A DNA stretch of 64,000 nt from Stromatinia cepivora. Lineage: Eukaryota; Ascomycota; Leotiomycetes; Helotiales; Sclerotiniaceae. Numbering within the stretch: the first letter of the stretch is position 1; every line of letters begins with the position of its first letter. Positions 22,674-36,349 of this stretch are shown in pieces. Under the pieces are notes generated by a model that was given only the letters and a program-made list of their open reading frames with translations, was not told the DNA's origin and made no database searches. The position numbers and the translations under genes are program-made. The stretch lies in NCBI GenBank assembly GCA_014898415.1, contig RCTD01000033.1, forward strand, positions 372,001-436,000, in the 5' to 3' direction.

Positions 22674-24007
22674 TTACACCTTTCCTCCGTAATAAACCTT
22701 CCTCACATCCACAAGTTTCTTTCCTCTACCCCTAGCAATCTCATCTGGTATTCGTTGTTTCATTAATGCTTGGTAGGTGGCTTTAACAGTGTTCATCTTG
22801 TTTCTAGAACGTGGTACTTTGGCGGAGAGATCGTGAATACCTACTGCCTTTGCCATATCAAAGATAAGTTTTTGGCATCGCAGACCAAATCCTGCATTCA
22901 GAGAATCGAATTAGCCCCTCTTCTTACCCCGCACATCATAAATAATCCAACAGGGAGGAAAGTGACATGGAATGAAAATGAAAACATACCTGGAGGTCTC
23001 GCCATAAGCTTAACTTCAACCGCACTAACCTTCCCCTCTACATCCCCATAAATTGTTCGTTCCTCATATCTCGGAACCGGCTGCATATTCTTAATCGCCG
23101 CAATCTTCGCATTATTATTCGTGTCTTCCGGTTCCTGTCCTTTTGCCTCTCCTATCCCTAATCTGCCCCTTCCATTTCCTGCAATTGCCAATACGTACAT
23201 ACTGTCAATTTTACCCAAACGGGTTTGGTTGACAACTCGATGACTGACGAGGATTTTGGTATCGAGGTCCAAGATTTCATCCATGGTAAGTCCCGTTTGA
23301 TGGCGCAATTTCGTATAAATTCCATCTGGATCCCTAGGATCAAGATTCTCCTCATCGTCTTCGTCCACCTCCCTCGCTATCTCCACAGTCTGACCAGGCT
23401 CTTTTGTAAAATCCCCAGGTACCTGCGGTGCAAAAGCAAAGGTACTTGGATCTCCCATTTCCTTCTGCAGCGCCTTCAGCGAATCCAACCTATTCGGCCT
23501 GTGTTTCTTTTCCCAGTCTGGACCCTCAGGATCTACATCCTCGGGATTTTCTTCCATCACCTTATCCATATATGCCACGAATTCCTCCCCGATTTTATCC
23601 TGATCCAGCGTCCAGTTCGGATCAATCCGATAATCCATAATCTTCTTATCGATCACCGGCTGCGTCATACTTAAATCATCCATATACCTCAACCCTCCCA
23701 AATCCGTCCGTATCACACCATGACTTTTCAAATCATCCGCATCGACCGCTTCCTCCGCTGCCTCAATGGCTGCAATTTGCTCCGGCGTGTATCGTTTTCC
23801 TAATAAAGCCCTCTCCTTCTCACTGTATCCAGGGTAAAGCTCTTTCGCAGGAGCACTATCCACTTCTGAATGTTTTATGCTAGCAAAACGGGGACGGCGT
23901 CGTGCGGGGAGTGGAGTAGAGGAGTGGAAATTTTGACGCCGGGTCAGCGGACGCAGGTTAGGGAGAGGCGCGTTGAGAAGACATCGCGCGGGTCGGGAAA
24001 TACTCAT
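22674..24007 (-). CDS. MRPS5: Mitochondrial small-subunit ribosomal protein uS5m
   Basis: Exons 24007-22990 and 22891-22674 (98-nt intron) give 411 residues. The start at 24007 yields MSISRPARCLLNAPLPNLRP with RR and FHSSTPLPARRR, a typical mitochondrial presequence. An in-frame GTG/CTG-type extension upstream to 24091 is not needed. Residues 60-250 are an acidic fungal extension (YTPEQIAAIEAAEEAVDADD). The S5 double-stranded-RNA-like N domain follows (LVSHRVVNQTRLGKI, then VLAIAGNGRGRLGIGEAKG). The C domain spans the intron: VKLMARPPG joins FGLRCQKLIFDMAKAVGI and VPRSRNKMNTVKATYQALM. Bacterial S5 contributes to decoding accuracy at the mRNA entrance, and the mitochondrial form should act in the 37S subunit. 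It may correspond to yeast Mrps5. Confidence 0.93.
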
Positions 24008-25716
24008 GGCGAGGTGGTTTGGGTGTTGCAGGCTGCCTGCACGTTTGTTCGGAGCCCAATTCCTGGATTTCGAAATTCGTTCGAGATTCATTTGGTGAGA
24101 AAATTAGTCGCTCGGACACTTTTTTGAAGGTCACGTGCAACGATGTTGCAGGGGTCTTTGGAGGTTTGGTAGACATCGCCCTGGAAATGTTATATAAAAT
24201 CTTTGACATATGATTTTAATCTTTATTCAAAGTTGAATAATAAATTGCTTCTTGTTCTTCATGGTAAGGCTATTCAATATCTTTTTCTAGTAACAGCTGC
24301 GAGTATCATGCTACAACCTCTAACCCAGTGGTCATTGGCGCATGTAGTTTTATGCATGGGTTATTAGTGACCTCAAATTGAAGATAGTCTTTTTTTTCCT
24401 TATTGCAATTGTTTATATCTCGTCACCTGTCCTAGAAAATAGAAAAGCTCCATACATATAGGCATTACAATCTAATCTCAGATTATTATCTCCTCGAGCG
24501 GTGGCAGTTTTGAGGATATTACAGCACACATCTATCAAGATCACCACACAACATCACTTCTCATCACATCACATCATTAAGAACATTAAAAGTAAAAGTC
24601 ATAATTATCATTTAATCCCAATCCCAATCCCAATCCCAATCCCAATCCCAATTCAACCTGTAATTCAATCTTAAATCATCCCAAATAAACCCTCGAATCA
24701 AAGATTCTCTCCAACTCACACATCGAAAAAACATAAAAAGCAAACGAGCAACCAGCCGTGAGGCAAGAAGTATAAGAAACACCACACCCATTTGTTCAAC
24801 CACACTTTTGTCCTCCTGTCATTTTCATCCCAAGCTTGTGCTTTCCGTTTGTTCTGCCGACTTTCTTAGTTTATGACAAGCTATACTAGGTATTGTGCTT
24901 TAGTCATATTCAAATTCTTCAATTTTATGCCTTGTTTTCTCATCTTCTACCATTCTTTCTTCCTAGATGTTTTGCAAGTCTTCATCATACTCAACTATTC
25001 CGTTATGCACCACAACACCCCAATTTCAAACCAAAGGAACAAGAAGATACTTGAGTCAAGCAATCACTTAACCAATTCCATTCCTCTCAACCACAAATCA
25101 CGCAACTGCTTCAAACGCAAAATCCAAAGCAAGAACGCAGCAGCAATGCAAGTGCTAAAAGAGTGAACAGGAAGCAGCATACTATCCTAAACAAAAGTGC
25201 AAAGTAAAAAAACCCAAATGATTCGTGTGCAAATATAAATATATATTCAAAGATAGTGCAGAAGTAGATATACAATATTATGAACAAATTTCTCTCTCTT
25301 CTCACCACCAAAAATTACTCCAAATATCCATCAACATCAGTATAGCCAATCTCATCTCCCATAAAGACTCATAATATCATCATAAGCCTGAGCCAATTTT
25401 TATCTTTCTTTTTCTTATGTAAATCTTCTTTTCTTGTTTGTAAAAGACAGTCAAGAATGTTATGTAAAATAATTTTTCCCATCCAGCACACCCTCCGTCC
25501 ACCAAAAATACTGTTTTTGAGAAAGTTATAATAGAGGTCGTTATGCGTTTGTTTGTGTTTGAAATCAGAAAGGAATGAAGAGCTTTGTTGAAGAAAAGGA
25601 AGAATGGAAAGGGTATCGAGAATCGAAGCGGGAAAATTGAAGCAATTTCAAAATCCAAAGAATAGAAAATAAAACAAAAATAGAAACGCCAATCATGCAA
25701 AAGAAAAAGAAAACGA
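24008..25716. other. Intergenic region
   Basis: About 1.7 kb without a supported gene. The left end is the uS5m promoter. The right end, downstream of the WD40 gene stop at 25717, is probably a long 3' UTR. A hexamer microsatellite lies at 24614-24649. Confidence 0.45.
24614..24649. repeat. Hexamer microsatellite (AATCCC)6
   Basis: Six uninterrupted copies of AATCCC lie in non-coding sequence. Confidence 0.9.
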
Positions 25717-28700
25717 TCAAATCATTCCGCCTTCCATACTCGCTTGATACGCAGCTCTCACTTCCATAGGATGTCTCTCCGCTTTCATTCCACTGGAAGG
25801 AGTCGTCGTAGCACTCCTATTAAGTGGAGGTGGTGCAGACCAGTTTGCAGCAGGAACACTTTCATATGGACTACCACCATTCTCAATCGGACTCTTCGTA
25901 GCTCCTTTATCAATAACAGGACTCGAATTGTTTCTGCCACGACTAGCACTTCTCAAACGCTCTGCAGCGCGCGAAAATCGGTTCGAGAGGGAATTATCCG
26001 TTTCGGAACGACCGCGATTATGTGTATAGATGTGAGAGACGGAGGAAGTTCGGCGGCGTTCGAGAGCTGGAGGAATGGGTGGTCGTTCCAGTATGGAATC
26101 GGAGTTCATTGTAGAGTAGGATAGTATAGTGGGTGTTTTGCTTTTAGGGTTCATGGGGATGGGTTCATCGTCCATTTCTATTTCGATAACGCCGGAACCG
26201 GAAGATACGCCCGAAATACCTGACCCTGATGATACACCCGAGACCATGGAATTGGTGTTGGCATTTGGTCTGTATAATGGAGCGGGTGGAGGTGGTGGTG
26301 GTAGAGCCAAATGTTGGAGTTGTGGGAGAAGAGGTGGAGCTGGTGGAGGCGGTGGTGGTGGGGGAATCAAATCATTGTTCGGATGATGCATAGGCATTGC
26401 TTGAATCGCCTCAATCGTCTCGTCGATTCCAGTCAATACATTGACAGGTCCACTCGCGTAAACGGGACTTCCGCTTCGACTTCCATTCTCGCCTTGCAGA
26501 TCGCCCGAGACTTGTCTACGTGGAGATTGAGTGGGCGACATTCTTTCTCTGGTATCTGGTGTGCGTCTCGAGGAGCTCGATGGAATTGCTGCTTGGAATG
26601 CGGGGTGAAGTGGTAAACCTGCTGGGATCACATTTGGTTTGTAGAAACTCTCTTCTGGAATAGGTGCTGAAGCAGACCGAGGAGGCATGCGTCGAGGTGG
26701 TTGAGATGCCTGATACACTGTTTTTGGAAGAGGTCCAAATGTGTCATGCGGACCATCAGATGAACCGTTGAAGACGGTTGCACTTAACGTGGCAGTTTGG
26801 GCTTGTGGACCTGTATCATATCTCCCTGGAATTAGAGGAACTTGTGGAATACTCTCTGCACCATTACCTTCAGGATCATATTTAGGATGACGCATAGCTC
26901 TTGGCGTGGCAGGTAGACCAATCTGTACTGATGACTCTGGAGCTGATCCAAACCCACTACCTGGAGAATTATTATTCGGTGTAGTCTGTTGGCTTCTGGG
27001 AGCTTGAGGACTTGCTTTGGGAGGCGAATACGATGGTCCAGATCTCGGCTCGGGAAAGTTGGTAGTTGGACGATAAGCTAGTGGAGATAAACCGCCTAAT
27101 TCTCCCGGATGAATGATCGGTGGTGCTAGTGGTCTTTGAGCAAGAGATTTACGTCTTTCTTCAAGCTCGCGTGCAGCTTGTTCTCTCTTTAATGCTCGCT
27201 CATCTTTTGGATCCATCTTTGGTTGTTCGGTGGCCTTTTGTACGGACTCCGGTTGAGATTGCAAGTGAGATTGAGACTCGGCACCATCTCTAGTTATGTA
27301 TGGTGATCTTTGACCTTCCAATGGTCTTCGACTTGTAGATCTGTCACGGCGTCTTCCATTTGGTGAAGAGGCTCGAACAGCACTTGTACCACGCTCTCTC
27401 ATACGACTACCACTTCTCATTCTAAAAGCAAGTTGATCTGCCTTTGCGGCCCTCAGATCCTCATAATCAGCAACCTCATCTTCCTGGTAGAATTTTGCCT
27501 GCGGAGAAAATGGCAAGGGAGAAGAAGGCGAACGGATTGCTGATCCGCCACGTCCTGCGCTTCGACCTCGGGCATCTCGTCCTCCTAGTCTGGTATCGGG
27601 ACTGGCGGGTCGACGGCTAGCGTTGCGACTTGTTTGACGGCTAGATGCTTTGCGTGGTTCGGGAGATTGTCGTCGGACTCGGCTTGCTTGTCTGGATGAT
27701 TTAATTTCCGTTCGACTATCTGTCCGGTATTGTTTCTCCTCAATCACCACTTCACCATCGGAGACTGTAGCACCCAGATCTCTCAAATCTTCAGGTGACA
27801 TTGGGATAGGCGAGGTTGGTGAACGCTTTGCAGGCTTGATGTATTGATTAATATTCCTTCCTCTGTCTTCCGACGCTTCACGAGCCTTTGGCTTTCGACT
27901 ACTGCTGCGCCCTCTTCCGCTCCGGTCTCCACTAGCTTGTCGACTACGTTGTTGTCTCTTATGATATGTAGCGGAATCCAAGCTACTAATATACTGATCA
28001 ATACTTCGACCATGCAAAACCGGGCTGGTCGTTCTGAAACTTCTCTCGCTCGTCATTGGGCTTCTGGCATTACTTGAAGCCGAGACCGAGGCAGCTGATG
28101 AGAGAGCAGCAGAGTTCAAAGGATCGCCAATTGAGTGGTTAGTTCGATGGCCGTGGTGTGATGATCCTGTTTGCTCTGGAGATGTCATATAATCACCTGT
28201 AATTATCGACTCCATGGGTGGCCATTGGATCTGCAACCCATCTGGTTTGCGATGTCGTGATCCATTTCTCGTACGATCATCTTGCTTTTTCGCGGTGAAT
28301 GTATCTGGCGACGGTGATGGTAATGGATTGGCAATCCTTTTCTGGGTCATAGGTGTCGTGGGCCTATTCTTCGTAATTGGGGTATATGTTGCCGAGCTTA
28401 GCTGCAATGGCTCCACCTCCGCTTCACGAACATATTGGCCAACTCTCTCCCTGTCTGATCCAGAATCTCCAGGTGTGGGTGGATTCAAAGGCTCCAATCT
28501 GACTCGAGGTATAACATCATTAGGCGTCTCACCGATAGATGGAAGACGTCTGCGTGAGAAGCCACCTGGAGTTGCGGTTCGTGCAGAGGCTGGCGTGTGA
28601 TAGGCGCTACGGTTGCCAGGTCTCAAGAAAGCAGTGTGTGCTGTGTCACCACCTGGAGAAATGGCAGATTCCTCAATTGGTGTGGGACCAGGACCAACTG

Positions 28701-31288
28701 GTGTTTTATCATTATCAATACCAAAGAACTTTGACTTTTGGTGTTTATCCCCGAACGCCGTGATGAGCTTCAATGCTGACGTTTTGGCAATGCTGCGTTG
28801 CGGACCTCGGTGGCTAGGTGGTGATAGAGGAGGGCTTAGTACCTCGGGAATACTCTGGCTATGGATATTTGTAAAAGTGGCAGCTTGAGCAGATGGTGAT
28901 GTCCAAGGCTCAGATGACTCGGATGCTGTGCAGGAGAAGCATCGAATGGCCAATTGTTGTTGACCATGCTGAACGGCCCACTCACCCCATTTCCTGATCA
29001 AGCCAGCTTGTCGAGACCAGTCTGCTGGGAAAACATGACTTGTCAAGATCAATGCTTCCATGAATCGCTTGTGGGAGACATATATCTCAATCGCGTCATT
29101 TTGGTCACCCATACCGATCATAATTGTAGCAGCAGTATGAACATCTCCCTTTTCTAAAAGACGTTGAACATATGCTCTAGCGACCTTTGCTTGAGAAGCA
29201 TGTCCTCCAATTCCGCTCAAGGCAAGAAGCATCCAGTCGGAAGAGGTCATTGATTCGGAGCTCGTAGCCATGATATCGAGTTCGAGGTCGCCAATCCATT
29301 TAGCAAGGAGAACTCTATGAGTAGACCCCATTGGTGCTCGATTCATCTCATCACGAATCAATCCTTCGGCTTCTCCGTCCCATCCAAATATTGTACTGAG
29401 CATTTGTAGCCGAAGATCATCATTCGTGAGATGAGCACTGTCTGAGACCTGTGGTTGACGATAAGGAATGTCACTCAACCTAGATTTGGTATACTTGAAT
29501 AGCTCCACGACATGACTTCCCGCTTCATCCGGACTACGGAGTATCTCTTGTCTTAACCGAGACCCACGATGTCTGGAACGATATGATCGTGCTGAGCTGG
29601 TATTACTATGAGCGTACGAGTCTCGACTTGAAAGCACAGAAGGTTCTCGAGTAGCACCGGTATGGATCGACGAGCCAAAGGACATAGTTGTTGCTTCACT
29701 CATACCTCCTCGTGATATAGCTGATAAGCCGGAAGAATGTTTCCCATGATAACGATTAGTATGCTGCCTTGAATCTGCAGATGATCTAGTAGAAGTTGAC
29801 GTGCGACTTCTTGATGACACAGGAGATAATGTTTCAGCGCGATCAGGCTCCATGGCCTCTACACGTAACTGCTGTTCAATTTCATCACCACGTCGAGCAA
29901 TTCTGGCCAGCGGCGACATCCGATCGGAGTCACTCTCGGAGATATCAATATTAATTGGTACAGCTGAAACTTCAGCGGCGACCGCTTGAGCGGCCTGCTG
30001 TTTCTGCTCCTCTACAGAAACAGGGGGCGAAGGTGGCAACAAATTGGCTGGATGTTGTACGTTTGCCACCATTTGAGGCGGAGAATTAAGATCAAATTGC
30101 TGGGCCGTATTGTTCGGGCCCAGCGTGAAGAGCGTCGCTCCAGGTCCATAAACAGCTAGACCTTTCACAATATCCAACGTCGGAACTTTCTCGAAAGTGA
30201 CCTGTTTCGTTCGAACGTCCCATGACGATGTTTCCCTGTATCACACCTTGTGTAAGTGGTTGCTGCTAAGCGCGCGCCCATGGCCTTATGCAATGTGGGG
30301 GACAAATAAGGGGGGAGCACCAGGTTTTTGCTTACCCTTCGGAAAACTGGATGATACGACCATTTTTTGACCAGCCTAACCAATTGGGACCGGTTTGAAA
30401 ATTTTCGGAACGTTTCAATACCCGGACCACTTTGGCTGTGTCGTTGCTGGTAGGTGATTTAGCAATGCTCCAAACTCGTAGGTCACCATCGTTTGTTTGA
30501 GAAGCTAGCATGTCCGATTTCTGGCGTGATGATGATGCATGCCATGATAGTGTTACGATCGGTGATGGTCCCCTTGAAGTTGTCAAGTTGTGAAGAATTA
30601 TGAATCTTGGCTGCAATGCTGCGATCAAAAGAGATCCATTGGAAAATCTGTGATCAAATCAGCTAAAAATCCAAAAGTGTATCGCCGGGATTTTACTTAC
30701 CCAATTGCATATGTCCTACAATCTGCCGCTGGTGCCAAAGCTGTAATGGGAATTTGATCTAAAGTTCTGGAGGATATATGCTCTGATGTTGTCGGTTCAA
30801 AAAGAATAACATTTCCTTGAGCATTTCCTGTAATTCATCAGCAACACAGCCCTGACCTCCACCACCCCGCCATACGCACCAAATGCAACATTTCCATTGC
30901 GCATCCAAGCGGCCACTGTAAGATTTTCGTAACTCGCAAATCGGGCAATTTCATCTCCCGTCATGCAATCCCATACAATGGCAGTTTGGCCAGCATCGTA
31001 GCTTACAACTAATCTTCCCGCTCCTCTTTCACTAATATTATCCACTGCTAATAACTGTATCTCTTCTGTATGTCTCGCAAACCGTCTTTCAATCTTAAGG
31101 GTATCGTGGTGAGCGCATACGACTGTATTTCCTTGCACATACAAGAACATGGAGGCCGTCGCAGCACAGGGTTCGAAATCGCGAGGTATGGTAATCGATG
31201 GCATGCTGACTTCGGCCAATGTGGCTCCAGTGCCTTTGGTTGAATGGCCGGATCTCATTGACATCGACCGGGTCCTCGCGACAGACAT
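25717..31288 (-). CDS. Large WD40 / alpha-solenoid protein with long disordered Ser/Arg/Pro-rich tail
   Basis: Four exons (31288-30880, 30827-30701, 30647-30336, 30235-25717) give 1788 residues. All three joins are phase-consistent, and the start has a good context (CGCCACC before ATG). Residues 1-340 form WD40-like blades (IVWDCMTGDEIARFASYENL, ILFEPTTSEHISS, TLSWHASSSRQKSDMLAS, DLRVWSIAK, TSSWDVRTKQVTFEKV). At about 525-725 a helical solenoid follows (LLAKWIGDLELDIMA, ARAYVQRLLEKGDVHTAATI, NDAIEIYVSHKRFMEAL). The rest is disordered: Ser/Arg repeats, many SP/TP sites and two poly-Pro runs near residues 1570-1605. WD40 followed by a TPR-like solenoid with a YVSHKRFMEA-type helix recalls Gemin5 and coat/IFT subunits. 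I propose a scaffold role and cannot assign a named orthologue. The 4.5-kb last exon without introns is notable. Confidence 0.85.
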
Positions 31289-33555
31289 GGTGGCGATAAC
31301 TTGGTTATCTGTGGATCGAGCATCGGAATAGTTAGTCGGACCGCTGCATGAGTTTCTCTGTCCAAAGGTTGACTACATGAACACATGAAGCCCCGAGAAA
31401 TATAGAAGTCCAATGCTTCTTCTACTTTGAGAATCGAGAATGTCACTTACAGATATATCAGCTAGAACTCAGGCCTCTTGCCGTTCTCCCTCGCTGTTGT
31501 GCTTTCTGCAGTACAGAGGGCTGACCACTATCCACGCCCAATTCTATATCGGTTGTCCCATGGATATTCTGTATAGCGGGCGGTAAAGAATAGCAGTGGA
31601 GAACTCTAGCTACCGAATGAATGGAGGCGTTCTGCTGTGTCGCCGTGAACAACTGTGATGTGTGGTTGTGTACCGGGAATCGTTCTAAGTCTTTGTACAA
31701 TGGTCGAGAAGGAAAAGGTCAAGAACGTTGAATGTACAACTGAGCGAGGAGAATATGCTCCAGAGCGAGTTAAGTGATTAAGTGATACGAAAGCAGACTA
31801 CAGGACATCAATAGCACTAAAAGATCCTTGAAGCCAACCGAATCGCAAAACGGCAGATAGGGCGCTAGAATGGGGTCCAGAGGAAGCAGCAAAAAGATCC
31901 TACACGCTTTAAGAAAAGATAAAAAAGACTGGAGAGGAATTGACCCTAGGAAAATGAGCTCAATCACCGTATATGGCTTTTTGGGTGGTTAATAGCTTTC
32001 GTCACTAGGTCCGAGAGCGTTGTAGGGTTTCTAGGGCACTATGGGACAGAGCGGCTAATTAAAGATTCTTTAGACTATCAGTGGATAATGCGGAGACCAA
32101 ATTAGAAAATTATGCACCTGCGAATTGTCGATACGCATACTCCAGCCGAACCATGGCCCATGGGATACAGATGTGGGTGTGGAAAGGTGATGCGGTCGCG
32201 GTCCGGCTCATGTGTCTAGCACCAAGTAAGAAGTCGAGATAGACAAGCCACCTTACCGTCTACATACCGCTTAGAGCATACCCTGGTAAAAGCTTAGAGT
32301 ATGCTATCAAGGGTTGATGCCCCCCTCCATGGTGCTCGGGCTGTTTTCTTTCCATTTGTACCTTGTCAATTCGTGATGCATTTCTGTCAGGGCTTTTCTT
32401 GAACCTTTTTCGAGGCTGCTGACATGAGGGGAGGAAGATGTGATGATTGTGTGATGGTGATCACATACTGTGTTATCCGTCACAAGAAAGTGGGTCAGTT
32501 GTATTTTTGCCCTCGCTCAGAGGTTCAAAGTTCAGATTAGAAAAACGGTAAGATTTGATATGAAGGACCCGGAATAGAGATTGATGACTGGGGGCGGTAC
32601 ACCATTTCTGAAGATAATTGGAAGCAATTGGTAACCTTACAATTGGGTAATAAAAGGAGAGGGGAAATTCAACGTTAGCATGCTTGGTCGATCATTAATT
32701 GGATCCTCGGGTTGACATGTTGGTGCAATGTACACTCACCTGACTCCTCGAGCTGCGTGGGAAATGGAACATCTCGGCATGGTAACCATACCTGGTACAA
32801 GCAGGATACATGTATTGGAAGCAGTAAGACGAATCATGGATTAGTATATAGTATACGGTACCTCTATTCCCAGAGAGGCTGTGAGGAACAGACATACGAA
32901 GCCTCGTACTGGATAGGTACTGGATGGCTATGTAATAAGGTATTCTTGGGTTGTACTTTGATTCATGAATATGTACTCCGTAGTGGATGAATGATCTGAA
33001 TGGGTGGATATTCTTAATCTCTGTGATATGTACCCAATTTTGAATAGGTACCCTATGAGAGAAGGTTTTTCCGAGATAGTAGACACAACATTAACTTAGT
33101 CATATTGCTCATATTGTGTTGTACAAGGTGATGAGATGAGGAAAGGTTGAATTCATCTGTTGATTCGAGTGATGGCCCTGAGGTGATATTAGATTTCTCC
33201 AAATCTCAAGGTTAATTGGTTAATTTGATGAAAATATGAAGATTCTATTCATGCTATTCGTTCAATTAGTTCATTCCAGTATTCACTAATACCGAATTTG
33301 TCGTCGGATGAGCCCTTGTGTGTGATCCTTGAAGTTGCTCCACGATGCTCCACGGTTTCTCTCCATCGCAAGGCACGTAAGCGCCATTACTGGTCAAAGC
33401 CGTACGGGATTATTCTTAGCGATATGCACGAGATGCAAGATGAATGCCATTCATCACCCATGATTGATCCTATCAGAGAACGACATCGCTATATCAATGA
33501 GCAACAAGTACATGGTTGGCACGGCATCTTTAAACTATCGAGTCGTTGAGATGAT

Positions 33556-33631
33556 TTGGATGGTTGGATTTGTCTGTGATGGGCTTGAGTAACTTGGATG
33601 GTTGGATTTGTCTGTGATGGGCTTGAGTAAC
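33556..33631. repeat. 38-bp tandem duplication
   Basis: Two adjacent, essentially identical 38-bp units (starting TTGGATGGTTGGATTTGTC) at 33556 and 33594, followed by the start of a third. Non-coding. Confidence 0.85.
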
Positions 33632-34196
33632 TTGGAAATGACTACTTGGATATCTGTGATGGATTGGATTGAGAAAAAGGATCAAAAGAAGACAATTGGA
33701 AGAGAAGAGAAATGATGAGAGATAGAAAAAAGAATGAGACGAGTCAGACATGATGTCAAATATCCCAGATATGAATAATCAATCAATCAGCCAATCTATT
33801 GTTATCAAAAAAAAAAAAATCCAAAAAACTTCCCGATTCCGTATTATCTCTCGAAGCACCAACAAAGGCATTGTGATTGTGATATTCCAAGTGGCAATGT
33901 TCCCATAGCATGATTTTGTACAAGCACCATGAAACTTAAAGAAGATATTTTATGAAAAAAAAATCAATAATAATTCGTTATTTTTCCTCGGCGACATACC
34001 CTCCTCTTTCAAAGATTTTCATCCCGACTCTACATTTAACCAACCCTATGTAGAAAACGTATCAAGGTAGGTAGGTTTCATAGCTCCTAGGTATGTTCAC
34101 TTCAATCTATTCACAACGAAATATCGTCCGATTCTCGTTCCTTGCATTATATCAATCTTCTCAATTCGATCAAAACTATACCTAAGTAAAGTAGAT

Positions 34197-34255
34197 GATC
34201 ATTCATCCGTCCATCCATCCATCCATCCATCCATCCATCCATCCATTCATCCATT
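34197..34255. repeat. CATC/CATT tetranucleotide microsatellite
   Basis: A run of CATCCATC units with minor interruptions. It generates a spurious IHPSIHPS reading frame. Confidence 0.85.
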
Positions 34256-35663
34256 CAACTTCAACCATCTCATCTCTCATCAATCTTTGGTCAATCTCAG
34301 GTCCGAACTCAATTAAGAGCCGAGATAAAAATCAACAAAAGATCATCATCCCGTCCGCCGTTGCAAGATTTGATTGCGCGAACGAACATGGATTCTCAAC
34401 CTTCCGAGCTTCCCGTCCCCCTGCTTTGAGCATTTGAAGAATCCTTTCTGCTATATTTGAGGGGAAAGTGAGGGAAGCATTGGGAGAAAAAGATAATTAA
34501 GTAGTGGCGTATGTGAGAACTGGAAAAAGATCTCTTCTTTATCCGTGCAAACCTAGTTTGATTTTGATTGATGTGTGTGCTTGCTGTTGCTTAATTACAT
34601 CTGTAATGAATCACGAAATAATCCAGTACTCCGTAGAAAAGGTGATGGGTTGAAGGTATAACAGCTTACATCCTTCCGTCTGGATGAAGTCTATTTCTTA
34701 TGTCGTATTCACATACGATTCACATACGAACAATAGATGCATAAGAGTGACGGGTTTGTACGTGATTTCGTCTATGATTTGCTAAATCCATATCCATATA
34801 TGTGATGAGAAAAGTTATCCTCCGAACATATCCAGGTTCTTTCCATCATCTCAACAAGTCGGGGAAGTAAAAGATATCATTTCCTAACTCATAAATGCTA
34901 CCTACCTACCTACCTACCTACTGAGACATTTCTCACGGCTGCCCAAGTGTGATTGAAGAACCATCTCGACATGTTCCCCTCATTTACAACAACTTCTCTC
35001 CTATCATTATCGCTACTTGTTACCACTCACTCAACTAGCTACATCCGCCAAGTCGATCTCGAGAATTCACATGGTCGAATTATCGTCGATGAGGACCACA
35101 AAATTCTTTCTTTCAATGTAATGTATACATACATACATACCTTTCTATTTACTGTGTAAAGTACAGGGGCTCAATATGCACTGTATAACATCGATGTCCT
35201 TCGCCGCAGAACAAGGCACAGTACATTTCCTTGCACTACATTGCGGCTACTGCACTGTACTCTATATATGTATATATGTGTATGTATGTACACTGTACGG
35301 AGTATGTACGATAGGACCACATATCTGACCTACATTTGCTGCGGAGGATCCTATCTCCGTTTCGCATCGTATCGTATCATATCGAACTATAGCCCCCACG
35401 CAGGTCAAAAAATAGGTCTAAACGGTACAAACGATATGTACCGCCTCTTTACTTAGGTATGACGATATATTTGTACAGATAGTATGAAACATATAGAAAT
35501 AGGAATAGAAATAGGAGTAGAAATAGGAATCTCATCCATGTATATGTACCTCGAAAACCTCTACATAGGCTGAGGAAGTAAAATGTTACTATTGTATACT
35601 CGATAACACCACAACCAGGTCAATAACTCAACTCAACTCATCATCTCAAATCAAGCCTTCGCC

Positions 35664-36240
35664 CTACCCAGCATTCAACTGCATACTCAACCCAAAACTC
35701 CCCTTCCTACTGGTATATAAATACTGATAGAATTGTAGAAATGATGAATATATGTATTTGAGCCAGACCACGTCGAATTCCGATTTATCCAGATTCCATT
35801 GAGGTTGCGAGGGAAGAAGTCGATACAGTACTTGGCATCGCTTGGATGTTCCTAGCTTGGGTTTGGGATGAGGTGCCGGTGGGGGTGGAGAAGGTCTAGT
35901 TTTCAAACGACTCTCGAGGTTTTGTACCAAGCTTTCTTGTGGTTTTTCTTGTGGTGGTATTGCTTTTGTATCAACGCTTTGGTTTTACATGGCATCTTTT
36001 TGTTCTACACTCAAACTTATAGCGGTGATAGAAAACACAAGGATTCGTATCAAAATCTTCAAATATTGAAGCTTACTTACAGTAGGACAGCATCTGCAAA
36101 CTTGTGCAATCAACTCACACCGTGGCTCATCATCTTCAACGCTCCGGATAGAATCCAATAAGAACGTTAATCCTTTACTATAGGAATAGCAAGCGAGCAA
36201 GCAATACACTGCCACCAACTCATGTATCGCCAAATCCTCT
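35664..36240 (-). pseudogene. Possible gene fragment (two open segments)
   Basis: Two minus-strand open segments look more protein-like than their surroundings. The upstream one (36240-36072) reads VEDLAIHELVAVYCLLACYS, then GLTFLLDSIRSVEDDEPRCE and CRCCPT, and ends at a good GTAAGT donor. The downstream one (about 35968-35664) includes VQNLESRLKTRPSPPPPAP, QWNLDKSEFDVVWLKYIYSS and ends MQLNAG. I found no acceptor that joins them in frame, and the upstream segment runs into a stop before any ATG. It may be a decayed gene, a gene with an unseen exon, or chance. I do not recognise the product. Confidence 0.25.
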
Positions 36241-36266
36241 ACACTATATCTCTAACATGCTGCAAG

Positions 36267-36349
36267 GCAAATAAGAATCATTTCTTCATCTCGGTATTTC
36301 ATCCGGCCAGGCAAATAAGACTCATTTCTTCATCTCGGTATTTCATCCA
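36267..36349. repeat. 44-bp tandem duplication
   Basis: The segment beginning GCAAATAAGA at 36267 is repeated at 36311 with one base difference in the first 38 bases (AATCA versus CTCA region). Non-coding. Confidence 0.85.

Larger units (their letters stand above)
31289..35663. other. Gene-poor region, left part of the repeat-rich tract
   Basis: No gene is supported over about 4.4 kb. The first few hundred bases are the promoter/5' UTR of the WD40 gene. Open frames seen (31458-31700 minus, 32712-32990 plus, 33298-33549 plus, 34953-35159 plus) lack family signals or splice context. The region contains a 38-bp duplication, tetranucleotide microsatellites (CATC at 34,197-34,250; CTAC at about 34,898-34,920) and two copies of TACTCCGTA. 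Confidence 0.45.

Noticed and set aside
26129..26616. Gly-rich plus-strand frames
   Set aside because: They are the antisense of the poly-Pro region in the WD40 protein.
34195..34437. Frame starting with repeated IHPS
   Set aside because: It is generated by the CATC microsatellite; the remainder shows no family signal.
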